DNA of 28,778 nt from Bacteroidota bacterium. GTDB taxonomy: Bacteria > Bacteroidota > Bacteroidia > Chitinophagales > Chitinophagaceae. The notes below the pieces were generated by a model that ran no database searches, was not told the origin of the DNA, and was given only the letters and a program-made list of their open reading frames with translations. The stretch is taken from the NCBI GenBank assembly GCA_023423835.1, contig JAFAEW010000034.1:1-28778 (forward strand). The letters run 5' to 3'. The translations under genes and the position numbers were made by a program. This document shows positions 8,537-16,963 of this stretch, piece by piece (within the stretch, counting starts at the first letter, position 1; each line of letters opens with the position of its first letter).

Positions 8537-9626
8537 AAATTTCTCTCCCATTGGTTGGAGATTTAATCAACGGGAGCCACTGGTTTCGGTGATTATTCCC
8601 TGTTACAATAGGGGAGGGATCATCGAGAAAGCAATTAATTCTGTTAAAACCCAAACCTACAGTAACTGGGAGTGTATCATCGTCGATGATTTTTCTACCG
8701 ACAACACTTTCGAGGTTGTAGAAAAGTTAATTGAAAATGAAAGCAGGTGTACAATCATCAAAAACACCGGGATAAAGGGAGCTTCTTCAGCTCGGAATAC
8801 CGGCCTTAATACAAGTAGGGGGGATTTTATTACATTCCTTGATTCTGACGACATATTGGATAGGGAATCATTGGCTAAGCGGGTCGAATTGGCCAACATT
8901 CATCCCCATTTTGACTTCTACTGTTTTCCAACATTAGTTTTCAAAAATTTTCCTTTTGACACTGTTTATTTATGGAATTATTTAAATAAGGATGAAGATG
9001 ATCTCCTGAGATTTTTCAGGCAGGACATGCCGTGGTGTACCCATGGAGTATTTTGGAAAAGACAGTTTGTTGTACGTTTGCTGGGATGGGATACCTCCTT
9101 GTTTTGTTGGCAGGATTGGGATTTGCATGTGAGAGCATTATCAGACAAAAATGTAAAGTATTATAAGGTTGCAGATCGAATACAAAACGTTGATAATTTT
9201 TATAATGTTAATAAAAGTAAATGCAGCATTTCAAAAGGAGAAAACGAAGAATCGCATATTCACAGCAAAATTGCGATGCTTTATAAACATATAAATAATC
9301 ATCAGATTTTTGAAAGTTCTGATCGCAAGTTAGAATTTTCGCGGTTGATTTTTAGGATAAGCAAACAGGCAGTTACGGGCATTAACTTCGAAACCGGCAA
9401 AATCTTTTTTTCCCAGGCGATGTCTCAACTTGGCTACTCAAAAATATTTATATTTTTTTGGGTCAAATATTTGAAAAATCTTAGCGCACCGACCCGACCC
9501 TTTGAAATGCGCCGACTATTTAATCTTTTTCCTGCCATAAATGTTTCAAAAAATCTCCAAAAGAAAAGTTCTACACATCTTAATGCTGTCTGCCATGAGT
9601 CTAATTCGGTAAAGAAATCTAAATAA
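8520..9626 (+). CDS. GT2 family glycosyltransferase
   Basis: A 368-residue inverting GT-A glycosyltransferase. The catalytic domain starts 'LVSVIIPCYNRGG' at residue 21. The nucleotide-binding 'VDDFSTDNT' is at 55-63, 'GASSARNTGL' at 87-96 and the metal-binding 'LDSDD' at 107-111. A 'CWQDWDLHVRAL' segment follows around 200, matching the acceptor-side ED-like motif. About 130 C-terminal residues beyond the domain are basic and of no recognised family. It is the first of three consecutive GT2 genes. It overlaps the upstream GT4 gene by 17 bases, and its stop shares one base with the next start (TAATG), pointing to coupled translation. The sugar specificity is unknown. Confidence 0.88.
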   Translation: MNKASENFSPIGWRFNQREPLVSVIIPCYNRGGIIEKAINSVKTQTYSNWECIIVDDFSTDNTFEVVEKLIENESRCTIIKNTGIKGASSARNTGLNTSRGDFITFLDSDDILDRESLAKRVELANIHPHFDFYCFPTLVFKNFPFDTVYLWNYLNKDEDDLLRFFRQDMPWCTHGVFWKRQFVVRLLGWDTSLFCWQDWDLHVRALSDKNVKYYKVADRIQNVDNFYNVNKSKCSISKGENEESHIHSKIAMLYKHINNHQIFESSDRKLEFSRLIFRISKQAVTGINFETGKIFFSQAMSQLGYSKIFIFFWVKYLKNLSAPTRPFEMRRLFNLFPAINVSKNLQKKSSTHLNAVCHESNSVKKSK

Positions 9627-10705
9627 TGTTTTCCGGTATTTCCATAATAATCTGCTGCTACAACAGTGCGGGGCGGTTGCCCGCCACTTTAAAACACCTG
9701 GCAAATCAGAAAATTTCGCCGGCCATATCCTGGGAGGTAGTTTTAGTGGATAACAATTCAACGGATCAAACCATAGCCGTTGCAGCGGAAGAATGGCGGA
9801 ACTACGGATTGGGGATTCCTCTTAGGGTCATTCCTGAGCCGCAACAAGGACTGATTAATGCGAGGTTTGCCGGGGTAAAGAATTCAGCTTTTGACCTGCT
9901 GATTTTTTGTGACGATGATAATTGGCTGGACGAGAACTATCTCGCTCTCGCATACGGTACGATGTGTTTGCATCCGAATATCGGTGTACTGGGTGGACAG
10001 TCAACAGGACAATTTGAAACACAGCCTCCGGCATGGTTTGACCGGTATAAAAAAGCTTATGCTGTGGGCAAGCCGATGTTGTCATCCGGAGTTGCCAATC
10101 GTAGAACTTATATCGCAGGAGCAGGAATGGTAGTCAGAAAGGATATTTTTCAGTTGCTGGAAAGGTTGCATTATAAGCCCGTTCTAAAGGGCAGATGTGG
10201 ATCGAAACTGTATTCTGGTGAGGATTCGGAACTTAGTCTCGTTCTACTCTTTCTCGGGTACGATATTTATTACGAAGCTGGCCTGCATTTTACACATTTT
10301 ATTCCGGTCGCGAGATTATCCTGGAATTATTGTGTTGAAATGATCTCATCCGGCCACGCAATCCCGCACATTTATTTTAGTCTTTACCATTACAGCTTCC
10401 TGAGATTAAAACGAAATGAAAGTCCCGTATTTCAGAAAATTTATGTGAAAATTTTGGCAGGAGAGATTAAACAGCTTTTAAAAAGCATGTTGCCCTTATC
10501 AGCTTTATTACGACTGATTTTCCATACTTCCGCCGGGTCGGAGCGTTTGATAAAACAGCGTGCTGCTTATAACAAAATACTTTATCTCATCCTTCGACGA
10601 AAGAAGATAAAATCACAATTCAGGTTAGTGTGTTGGAATGTTTCAAACATACAATTACATCAACAGAAGCTCAAAGAAGCGTTACCTATAGGTTATGACT
10701 GCTGA
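9626..10705 (+). CDS. GT2 family glycosyltransferase
   Basis: A 359-residue GT2 enzyme. The fold starts at once with 'ISIIICCYNSAG' (5-16). The donor-site motif is 'VDNNSTDQT' (41-49), 'EPQQGLINARFAGV' follows (71-84), and the metal site is 'CDDDN' (95-99). The 'VDNNSTD' form with 'EPxxGxxxAR' marks a GT2 branch distinct from the neighbours, which carry 'VDDxSTD'. A further motif 'GEDSELSLVLLFLG' at about 200 is the likely catalytic acidic site. The C-terminus is rich in Lys and Arg and may form membrane-facing helices. It shares one base with the previous gene and overlaps the next by 11 bases. Probably one sugar per repeat unit is added, with donor unknown. Confidence 0.87.
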   Translation: MFSGISIIICCYNSAGRLPATLKHLANQKISPAISWEVVLVDNNSTDQTIAVAAEEWRNYGLGIPLRVIPEPQQGLINARFAGVKNSAFDLLIFCDDDNWLDENYLALAYGTMCLHPNIGVLGGQSTGQFETQPPAWFDRYKKAYAVGKPMLSSGVANRRTYIAGAGMVVRKDIFQLLERLHYKPVLKGRCGSKLYSGEDSELSLVLLFLGYDIYYEAGLHFTHFIPVARLSWNYCVEMISSGHAIPHIYFSLYHYSFLRLKRNESPVFQKIYVKILAGEIKQLLKSMLPLSALLRLIFHTSAGSERLIKQRAAYNKILYLILRRKKIKSQFRLVCWNVSNIQLHQQKLKEALPIGYDC

Positions 10706-11606
10706 AAAGCTGGTATCGGTAATCATGCCGGTTTACAACGGGCAGCGGTTTATTGGAGAAGCGATTCAGTCCGTTCTAAGCCAAACCTATGCTGACTTTG
10801 AGCTGATTATAGTAGATGACGGCTCCACGGATACCACGAAACCTGTCGTTGAAAATTTCCTTACACTCGATCCGCGGATAAGATATTTCTACCAGGAAAA
10901 TGGGAAACAGGGAAAGGCGCGGAATAAGGGGATGGAAAATTCCAGAGGTGATTTAATTGCATTTCTTGATGCAGATGATGTTTGGCTGCCTGATTTTTTA
11001 GAACAACAATTATTCTATATAAACACCTGTGGCTCGGATATGGTTTTCTCTCTTGTCGGATTTATTGATGAAGAATCCACAATCCTTGAAGGAAGAACCG
11101 ATCTGATACAAAGGGATTTTCATGGCATCTCGGGAATCAAGGCTTTGTTACAGGGAAATTGTATTCCCATTCTAACGGTTTTAGCGAGAAGATTGGCAAT
11201 AATTAAAGCGGGAACATTTAGTGAATCAGCGGTTTTACAATACGGGGAAGATTACCGTCTTTGGCTTAATATGCTGAAAACAGGGTCAACACTGTCTTGT
11301 AATTATAAGGTGCTTGCTTATTATAGAAGACATGCTGCTCAGAGTAGTAAGGTAGCAATACTGAAGTATATGCAAATGATTAGGATTATCAAAGATGTCG
11401 ATTCTGCAGGAATTGAAAGAGAGAAGAACCAGGCAATAAAAATTTGGTTGAAAAGGTATATGTACTCCAAAGAAATGACCGGCCGAAAGATCAGATCAGT
11501 ACAACAGTTTTTTCCATCGCGAACGATCGGTATTTTTTTACAACCCGCTTCTTATTTTCTGTCGCCCAAAATAATAAGAGCAATCTTGACCATACTGTAT
11601 TTCTGA
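10695..11606 (+). CDS. GT2 family glycosyltransferase
   Basis: A 303-residue GT2 enzyme with a textbook N-terminus. 'LVSVIMPVYNGQRFI' is at 6-20, 'VDDGSTDTT' at 40-48, 'GKARNKGM' at 73-80 and 'LDADD' at 91-95. The acceptor-side acidic motif is 'YGEDYRLWLNML' near 190. The last 60 residues contain a hydrophobic, amphipathic stretch ('IGIFLQPASYFL') that could attach to the membrane. The ATG at 10695 overlaps the previous gene by 11 bases, and no other start is close to the conserved strand. A 46-base gap follows before the DUF1919 gene, the longest break in this part of the operon. The sugar donor cannot be read from the sequence. Confidence 0.88.
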   Translation: MTAEKLVSVIMPVYNGQRFIGEAIQSVLSQTYADFELIIVDDGSTDTTKPVVENFLTLDPRIRYFYQENGKQGKARNKGMENSRGDLIAFLDADDVWLPDFLEQQLFYINTCGSDMVFSLVGFIDEESTILEGRTDLIQRDFHGISGIKALLQGNCIPILTVLARRLAIIKAGTFSESAVLQYGEDYRLWLNMLKTGSTLSCNYKVLAYYRRHAAQSSKVAILKYMQMIRIIKDVDSAGIEREKNQAIKIWLKRYMYSKEMTGRKIRSVQQFFPSRTIGIFLQPASYFLSPKIIRAILTILYF

Positions 11607-11652
11607 TTTAATATTGAACCTGGTTTTCGATTGAAATGAGTTGAACCAAACA

Positions 11653-12330
11653 ATGAAAGTAAATCCTGCATCTTCAATTGTTTTTTACGTTCGGAAGAAA
11701 TTGTACAATTCTCCCATCAGGGAAAAGCTGTACCGTTTTCGGGCAAGAACAAGACTGAGAAACCAAAGCTTTACAATCATATCAAATAATTGTTGGGCAT
11801 GGAGTGTTTATGAAGATCTGGGAATCAATTATAACACACCCACCGTTGGATTATTTTTCTATGCTCCCTGTTATCTAAAGTTTGTCAGCGATTTAAAAAC
11901 CTATGTAAATTTTCCACTGCGTTTTAAAAAAACTTCTTCCTACCAATCAGCGAATTTAAAAAGAAGCAGGTCACAGAAACAATATCCAATCGGCGTTTTA
12001 GGAGATGTGGAAATTCATTTCCTGCATTATAAAAATGAAGCCGAAGCTTCTGAAAAATGGAACCGCCGGATCAAAAGGGTTAATTACAATAATTTATTCC
12101 TGGCGTTTTCAGATACTGACCTTTGTACCATCGAATTGATACAACGATTTGATCAATTAGAATACCCGAACAAAGTATTTTTCGGCTCCAAAAATTACGA
12201 GAATGTTCATTCTCTCGTATGGTTGAAATGTTATCAAAACGATGAAAGAATTGGCGATATCAGCACAAACCGTTGGTCATACCGAAAATATTTCGATGTT
12301 GTAAAATGGCTGAACGGATTTAAGAACTAA
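11653..12330 (+). CDS. DUF1919 family exopolysaccharide biosynthesis protein
   Basis: A protein of 225 residues recognised as DUF1919. 'FTIISNNCWAWSVYEDLG' sits near residue 40, 'TPTVGLFFYAPCYLKF' near 60, 'YPIGVLGDVEIHFLHY' near 115, and 'AEASEKWNRRIKRVNYNNL' just after. Members are widespread in capsule and exopolysaccharide loci. Their biochemical role is not established to my knowledge, although a transferase role has been assumed from context. The frame is open from a TTG at 11641, but the ATG at 11653 is preferred. A minimal ATG-AGT-TGA at 11637 directly upstream is probably meaningless. The stop is 2 bases before the ATG of the decayed methyltransferase at 12333. Confidence 0.8.
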   Translation: MKVNPASSIVFYVRKKLYNSPIREKLYRFRARTRLRNQSFTIISNNCWAWSVYEDLGINYNTPTVGLFFYAPCYLKFVSDLKTYVNFPLRFKKTSSYQSANLKRSRSQKQYPIGVLGDVEIHFLHYKNEAEASEKWNRRIKRVNYNNLFLAFSDTDLCTIELIQRFDQLEYPNKVFFGSKNYENVHSLVWLKCYQNDERIGDISTNRWSYRKYFDVVKWLNGFKN

Positions 12331-12332
12331 CT

Positions 12333-12777
12333 ATGAGTGAACTTGAATGGACAGGTGAAAGGCTGGTTGCCTCAATTGAAAATGAATATTTCAAATTCGA
12401 ACATCTTCACAGGTATGCCGTAGCACAAAAATTGGCGCACAACAAAATGGTGCTCGATATCGCTTGCGGCGATGGTTATGGAAGCCATATTATTTCGAAA
12501 CCGATGATGATTACGATGATATAAGAAGCGATTTAGCGGGCACAGGCTATTTCAATAAAGCCTATTACAACATCGCAATTTGTTCCGGGTAAAAACCGGC
12601 TCCGATGATCTATCTTCTTTTTTTAATGGTTCCGGCCTAATCGTGAAAAAAATAACGGACAGCCGCGAGAAAGGCAGAAAGGATATTATGAAGACCAGCT
12701 CGTTGAAGATCGGTCATTTTTTAATCAGCAACTTCACCTTCTTAAGGAAATTGCAACGGGGTAGAAAAACGCAATGA
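12333..12777 (+). pseudogene. decayed class I methyltransferase with internal deletion and frame changes
   Basis: The first frame (12333-12524) encodes 'EWTGERLVASIENEYFKFEH' and the SAM loop 'VLDIACGDGYGSHI', a normal methyltransferase N-terminus, then stops after 63 residues. Immediately after the SAM loop, a second frame (from about 12488 to a stop at 12590) reads 'YFETDDDYDDIRSDLAG' and 'YYNIAIC', which looks like the far C-terminal end of the same kind of protein. A third frame (about 12580-12777) gives a helix-rich tail ending 'KTSSLKIGHFL' and 'NFTFLRKLQRG'. The central catalytic region, probably over 100 residues, is missing. The last frame's TGA still overlaps the next ATG (ATGA at 12774), so this end looks ancestral. 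The simplest reading is one internal deletion plus frame damage, leaving no working enzyme. Confidence 0.72.
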
Positions 12778-13727
12778 TTCAGGTTTCGGTCATCGTCCCC
12801 AATTATAATCATGCGCCGTTTCTTTCGAGAAGAATTGAAACCGTTTTGCAACAGTCCTTTCCTGATTTCGAACTGATTATCTTAGATGATTGTTCAACCG
12901 ACAGCAGCCGGGAAGTGATTGAAAACTATCGTTCTCATCCAAAGGTTTCTACCATTGTCTACAATGAAAAAAACAGCGGATCTACTTTCAAACAGTGGGC
13001 AAAGGGTATTCAACTCGCAAAAGGCGAATGGATATGGATTGCGGAAAGTGACGATTGGTGTAAGCCGGACTTTCTTGCGGTACTGATGGAAGGGGTTTCA
13101 AAAGAAAAAGATTGCGTGATCGGCTTTGCACAATCTTTTTGCATGGCGGATGAAAAGACGATAAAATGGCAATCATCTCATTCAAAGCCGGAAGAATATA
13201 TCGGCGGGAAGCAATTCATCGAACAAAGGCTTGTGTTTGGTTGCACCATCTTCAATGCAAGTATGGCAATTTTTAAACGCGATGCGGCACTGAAAATCCC
13301 TATGGACTATAGCGGTTATAAAATGGCGGGAGATTGGTTGTTTTGGATCAACCTGGCGCAACAGGGCAAGGTGTATATCAACGGGAAAACGCTTAATTAT
13401 TTCCGAAAAACCGGTGCCGGTGTGAGTGCGCTCACTTATCAATCCGGAGAAAATTATTATGAAGAATTAAGGGTGTTGCACTGCATAAAAAGAGATGAAA
13501 TAATTGCGAGGGAATACATCGATAAAGGCATCTTTAATAAGTATAATAATTTCCGGAGGCGAAAGTGTCAGTTTTCTACTAAACAAATTGAGACGATCGA
13601 ATCGATGTTTGTGGAGCTCTACGGAAGCAAACTGCGATTCAGAAAAATGCGTATCCGTTTGCGGCTTAAATTAGTAAATCAAAAAATCAGGCTAAGACTA
13701 AATTCAGTCATAAAACTCAATTTTTGA
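12774..13727 (+). CDS. GT2 family glycosyltransferase
   Basis: A 317-residue GT2 enzyme. 'VSVIVPNYNHAPFL' is at 4-17, 'LDDCSTDSS' at 37-45, 'NSGSTFKQWAKGI' at 67-79 and the metal motif 'AESDDW' at 90-95. The AESDDW form with 'KQW' before it is a recurrent subgroup in O-antigen loci. 'MAGDWLFWINLAQQG' (about 184-198) fits the acceptor-side acidic motif. The final 50 residues are very basic and repeat 'RLRLK'-like runs, suggesting binding to anionic lipid. Its start overlaps the end of the degraded methyltransferase (ATGA) and its stop overlaps the next start (TTGA). The donor is unknown. Confidence 0.88.
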   Translation: MIQVSVIVPNYNHAPFLSRRIETVLQQSFPDFELIILDDCSTDSSREVIENYRSHPKVSTIVYNEKNSGSTFKQWAKGIQLAKGEWIWIAESDDWCKPDFLAVLMEGVSKEKDCVIGFAQSFCMADEKTIKWQSSHSKPEEYIGGKQFIEQRLVFGCTIFNASMAIFKRDAALKIPMDYSGYKMAGDWLFWINLAQQGKVYINGKTLNYFRKTGAGVSALTYQSGENYYEELRVLHCIKRDEIIAREYIDKGIFNKYNNFRRRKCQFSTKQIETIESMFVELYGSKLRFRKMRIRLRLKLVNQKIRLRLNSVIKLNF

Positions 13728-14554
13728 CGATCGCATATCTTATTCAGGCGCATGATCATTATGCGCATCTCCGGCGGCTGATTCAGTCGCTCGATGCACC
13801 AAATGTTCGTTTTTATATTCATATTGATAAGCGGTCGGAGTTGCCGGATCTCGAAGGTCATGATATTACTTTTATCGAAGATCGTGTTGCAGTGCATTGG
13901 GGAGGATTTTCGCAGGTGCAGGCAACCCTCAATCTGTTGAAGGAAGCGATTGCGGGAAGTCATGATTATTATGCACTGATCAGCGGAAAGGATTACCCGA
14001 TCAGGCCGAATCAATATTTGCTTCAACAATTGGCGGAAGGCGGTGAATTTATTCATCTTCAGAAACTGGGAGAGGACCCTTTTGCACCGCTGTCCAGATA
14101 TAAATATTATTATTTCACCGACCGCTATAACCGTCGCGATCGACATTCTCTTCAAACAAAAGTTTTTTTATTGCTTCAGCGGTTATTGCGCAAATTGAGA
14201 ATCAGTAAGGCTTTGCCGTTTCCTTTGTTTACCGGAGCCTCCTGGTTTGTGCTTTCGCATGATTGTGTAAATTATATCTTGAAAGAAGTGCAGGCTAACA
14301 AAAAATACCGTTCGTTTTTCAGATACGGTTTTTGTGCCGATGAGAGTTTCTTTCAAACGATAATTGGCAATTCCTCCTTCCGTAAAACGGTGAAACCAAA
14401 CTGCACTTTTGCGGACTGGACGGCTAACCCGGGTCCTGCCTTTATTTCAAAGGCGCATTGGCAGGAGTTGAAAACATCGGACAAATTCTTTGCGCGAAAG
14501 TTTACCGATGATTCAACTGAACTCATTGAAATGATAGAAAAAGAATTGCGATAA
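13724..14554 (+). CDS. GT14 (core-2/I-branching type) beta-glycosyltransferase
   Basis: A 276-residue protein of the branch (GT14) family, known from animal beta-1,6-GlcNAc transferases and xylosyltransferases and also found in bacteria. It shows 'IAYLIQAHDHYAHLRRLI' at the N-terminus, 'FYIHIDKRS', 'VHWGGFSQVQATLNLL' (about 64-79), 'YYALISGKDYPIRP' (about 87-100), 'TGASWFVLSHDCV' and 'FCADESFFQTII' (about 205-216). The motif order is complete and the length is normal for bacterial members. The start is a TTG overlapping the previous stop (TTGA). No ATG or GTG lies in frame near the conserved first strand, so the non-ATG start is well supported. It is the last gene before a strong hairpin. It may add a branch or side sugar. 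Confidence 0.88.
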   Translation: MTIAYLIQAHDHYAHLRRLIQSLDAPNVRFYIHIDKRSELPDLEGHDITFIEDRVAVHWGGFSQVQATLNLLKEAIAGSHDYYALISGKDYPIRPNQYLLQQLAEGGEFIHLQKLGEDPFAPLSRYKYYYFTDRYNRRDRHSLQTKVFLLLQRLLRKLRISKALPFPLFTGASWFVLSHDCVNYILKEVQANKKYRSFFRYGFCADESFFQTIIGNSSFRKTVKPNCTFADWTANPGPAFISKAHWQELKTSDKFFARKFTDDSTELIEMIEKELR

Positions 14555-14580
14555 ACTCGCCGGCTTGATGTTTGGAACAA

Positions 14581-14615
14581 AAAAAATGCGCCATTTGTCG
14601 TGGCGCATTTTTTTT
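14581..14615. terminator. bidirectional rho-independent terminator
   Basis: The inverted repeat ATGCGCCA / TGGCGCAT encloses a 7-base loop, with an A tract on the left and a run of eight T on the right. The structure therefore reads as stem plus U tract on both strands. It lies 26 bases after the GT14 gene and 13 bases before the end of the convergent S46 peptidase gene, so it can end both transcripts. Confidence 0.9.
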
Positions 14616-14628
14616 CGAATGGTGTTGG

Positions 14629-16791
14629 TTATTTTACCAGTTTCAATTCGTCGATAATATGACTTGCTCCTCCGAGTTTATCAATACACCACAAAACATA
14701 TCGCACATCCACGCAGATGGTGCGGTTCAGATCTTTGTCGAACTGCAGCTTGTGGCTCAGCGCTTCGTAATTGCCGTCAAAGGCAAGACCGATAAGGTTT
14801 CCGTGTGCATCCATTACCGGTGATCCTGAGTTTCCTCCCGTAATATCGTTGGTTGTAATGAAGTTGATCACAAGATCATTTTTACCTTTATCCATGTACT
14901 GGCCGAAATCTCTTTTCTTAAACAATTCGATTTGTTTCGATGGCAGATCAAACTCGTAATCGCCGGGAATATATTTCGCCAATACACCCTCGCTCGTGGT
15001 ATAATAATCGTAGGTAACGGCATCCTGCGGGCTATAGCTTTTTACATTTCCGTAGCTAACGCGCATACTGAAATTTGCATCCGGATACATGTTTTTTGCT
15101 TTTGCCGGATCCATTTCCATAATTCCCTTCAGATACAACCGTCCGAGTTCATTATTTTTCGCAACAAACTCGCTGTATTTTGCACTGTAATTATCGACAT
15201 AATTATTCACAAACATCGAAGCATACATGTAAGCCGGATCGTTTTGCAAAGTGGCTGCATCAGGATTTGAAATAAAATTTTTCCATTTTGATTCATCAAG
15301 GAAGATGGTATTTTCGAATACATAATCGGTTGCCTTTGTAGAAGTCGATTCATCATCGAGCGGACCGAAATTTTCTTCCACCAATCTCAATAATTCAGCC
15401 GGTTGTTGTGCGCGGTCAATATCATTGTAAAACCGGTAAGCCGTTTTTGCCATAATAATCCGGTCACTGGCAACATCTTCCTTCTTGAGGAAACGTTCAT
15501 GTGCTTTATTTGCCGCTTCCGCCGCCTTCTGAATATCTTCTTTTGATTTTGTAGGATCCGTAAGCGCTTTCTCCAAAGACATCAGCGTAGAGGCAAAAGC
15601 CGCCAGAGGCGATCCTAAAACGCCTTCCGTGAGATAAACCCTTTCTTTGGCATAGGGAGCCCAGGCTTCATAATTCTTTTTATAATCCGAAATCACATTA
15701 GCATACTGCGGCTTGTCTTTTGCCCATGCCTCAAACTTTGCTTCATCGGCCTGTTTATTTTCAAACACATGGTATTTCAGGAGCTGTTTGGTTTCTCCGT
15801 CAAAGAATTTCCAATAGTTCGCAATGCCGGAATAGCTGTCGGCCAATTTAAGTTTTACCGCCGGATCCTTGATCATCTGCGCATGCATCGCTTTCAGACG
15901 AATATCACGCAGGTCAACCAGAGAAGGATTTTCAACCTCTGTTTTCAGTTTGATGCCATATGAAATTTCATAACGGTTGGTACCGCCCGGATAACCATAG
16001 ATCATCGCGTAATCGCCATCTTTATATCCCTTCAGGCTAACGGGTAAGAACCATTTCGGTTTCAGGGGAACATTGGAAGCGTTGTAGGAAGATGGTTTGC
16101 CATCGGCGCCCATATACACCCTGAAGACAGAATAGTCGCCTGTATGACGCGGCCATTCCCAGTTGTCGGTATCGCCGCCAAATTTTCCCACCGTTTCGGG
16201 AGGAGCGCCCACAAGACGGATATCTTTATAGATTTTATATACATACATGATGTACTGATTTCCCTTAAACATGCTGTATACTCTTCCTGAAATACCATTG
16301 GTGGTGTCAAGCACTTTATCGGTTATCTGGCGGTAAACGGAAGTCAGTTTTTTTGCCCTTTCTTCTTCATTCAGTCCTTTCAGTGCAGCTTCAACCTGGT
16401 CGGTCACATCTTCAATTCTTTCAAGGAAAGTAACGGTAAGGTCGGTGGGAATTTCATCGGCTTTTGTCTTAGCATAAAATCCGTCTTTAAGATAGTTGTG
16501 TTCCATTGTGCTTGCGCCGGCAATGGCACTGTATCCGCAATGGTGATTGGTAAAGATCAGCCCTTCCTTGCTTACAATCTCACCCGTGCAACCTCCGCCA
16601 AAAATGATGATGGCATCCTTGATGGAGGGCTGGTTGATGCTGTAAAGCTGCTCTTTCGATAATTTAAGACCGTGTTTTACCATGTCATTATATACCTGCT
16701 GGCCAAGCAGCATAGGCAGCCACATACCTTCATCCGCGCTTGCTCTGAAGAAGGTAAGGCATACAATAATAATCGCTAGAAATTTCTTCAT
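14629..16791 (-). CDS. S46 family dipeptidyl-peptidase, DPP7-like
   Basis: A secreted or periplasmic serine exopeptidase of family S46, which removes dipeptides from peptide N-termini. From the ATG at 16791 it has 720 residues, the usual family size, with a signal peptide ('MKKFLAIIIVCLTFFRASA'). 'DEGMWLP' follows. The catalytic His lies in 'TNHHCGYSAI' (about H84), the Asp in 'GGDTDNWEWPRHTGDY' (about 225), and the Ser in 'GGNSGSPV' (S655). The residue 18 after the Ser is Gly ('FDGNYEA'), the position that is Gly in DPP7 (hydrophobic P1) and Arg in DPP11 (acidic P1). DPP7-like specificity is therefore inferred. A TTG at 16809 extends the frame but the ATG gives the clean signal peptide. It is convergent with the glycan operon and divergent from the FkbM gene. 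Confidence 0.93.
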   Translation of the reverse strand: MKKFLAIIIVCLTFFRASADEGMWLPMLLGQQVYNDMVKHGLKLSKEQLYSINQPSIKDAIIIFGGGCTGEIVSKEGLIFTNHHCGYSAIAGASTMEHNYLKDGFYAKTKADEIPTDLTVTFLERIEDVTDQVEAALKGLNEEERAKKLTSVYRQITDKVLDTTNGISGRVYSMFKGNQYIMYVYKIYKDIRLVGAPPETVGKFGGDTDNWEWPRHTGDYSVFRVYMGADGKPSSYNASNVPLKPKWFLPVSLKGYKDGDYAMIYGYPGGTNRYEISYGIKLKTEVENPSLVDLRDIRLKAMHAQMIKDPAVKLKLADSYSGIANYWKFFDGETKQLLKYHVFENKQADEAKFEAWAKDKPQYANVISDYKKNYEAWAPYAKERVYLTEGVLGSPLAAFASTLMSLEKALTDPTKSKEDIQKAAEAANKAHERFLKKEDVASDRIIMAKTAYRFYNDIDRAQQPAELLRLVEENFGPLDDESTSTKATDYVFENTIFLDESKWKNFISNPDAATLQNDPAYMYASMFVNNYVDNYSAKYSEFVAKNNELGRLYLKGIMEMDPAKAKNMYPDANFSMRVSYGNVKSYSPQDAVTYDYYTTSEGVLAKYIPGDYEFDLPSKQIELFKKRDFGQYMDKGKNDLVINFITTNDITGGNSGSPVMDAHGNLIGLAFDGNYEALSHKLQFDKDLNRTICVDVRYVLWCIDKLGGASHIIDELKLVK

Positions 16792-16806
16792 CGTTAACTT
16801 TTTGGC

Positions 16807-16814
16807 CAAAAATA
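16807..16814 (-). promoter_or_regulatory. possible Bacteroidota -7 element for the S46 peptidase gene
   Basis: On the - strand this reads TATTTTTG, a full match to the TAnnTTTG -7 consensus, and it ends 15 bases before the ATG at 16791. I see no well-spaced -33 TTTG, and the implied leader would be under 10 bases, so this is tentative. Confidence 0.35.
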
Positions 16815-16915
16815 GGACAAAAATTTGCGGGAAAATATTTTGAAAGTTTTTCCGGTTTTTCTAGAAATGCCAGCTTTACAAGATTGTTGAAAAAATGAGA
16901 TTTTGTGCATGAAAT

Positions 16916-16947
16916 TTTGAGGTTGAGGAAAATCATTTGAATATTTG
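16916..16947 (+). promoter_or_regulatory. possible Bacteroidota promoter for the FkbM-GT2 operon
   Basis: A TTTG at 16916-16919 is followed after 20 bases by AATATTTG at 16940-16947, one mismatch from TAnnTTTG. Spacing fits the Bacteroidota -33/-7 pattern, and the ATG at 16964 follows after 16 bases. The region is AT-rich, so chance matches are possible. Confidence 0.35.
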
Positions 16948-16963
16948 AAAAAAGAATGTATAA

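Noticed and set aside
12480..12600. Programmed frameshift in the methyltransferase remnant
   Set aside because: Even with a shift the central part of the domain would be missing, so frameshifting cannot restore an enzyme.
1..14554. Horizontal-transfer island bounded by mobile elements
   Set aside because: The glycan locus may well be variable, but I found no transposase, integrase, tRNA or attachment-site repeat at its visible end.
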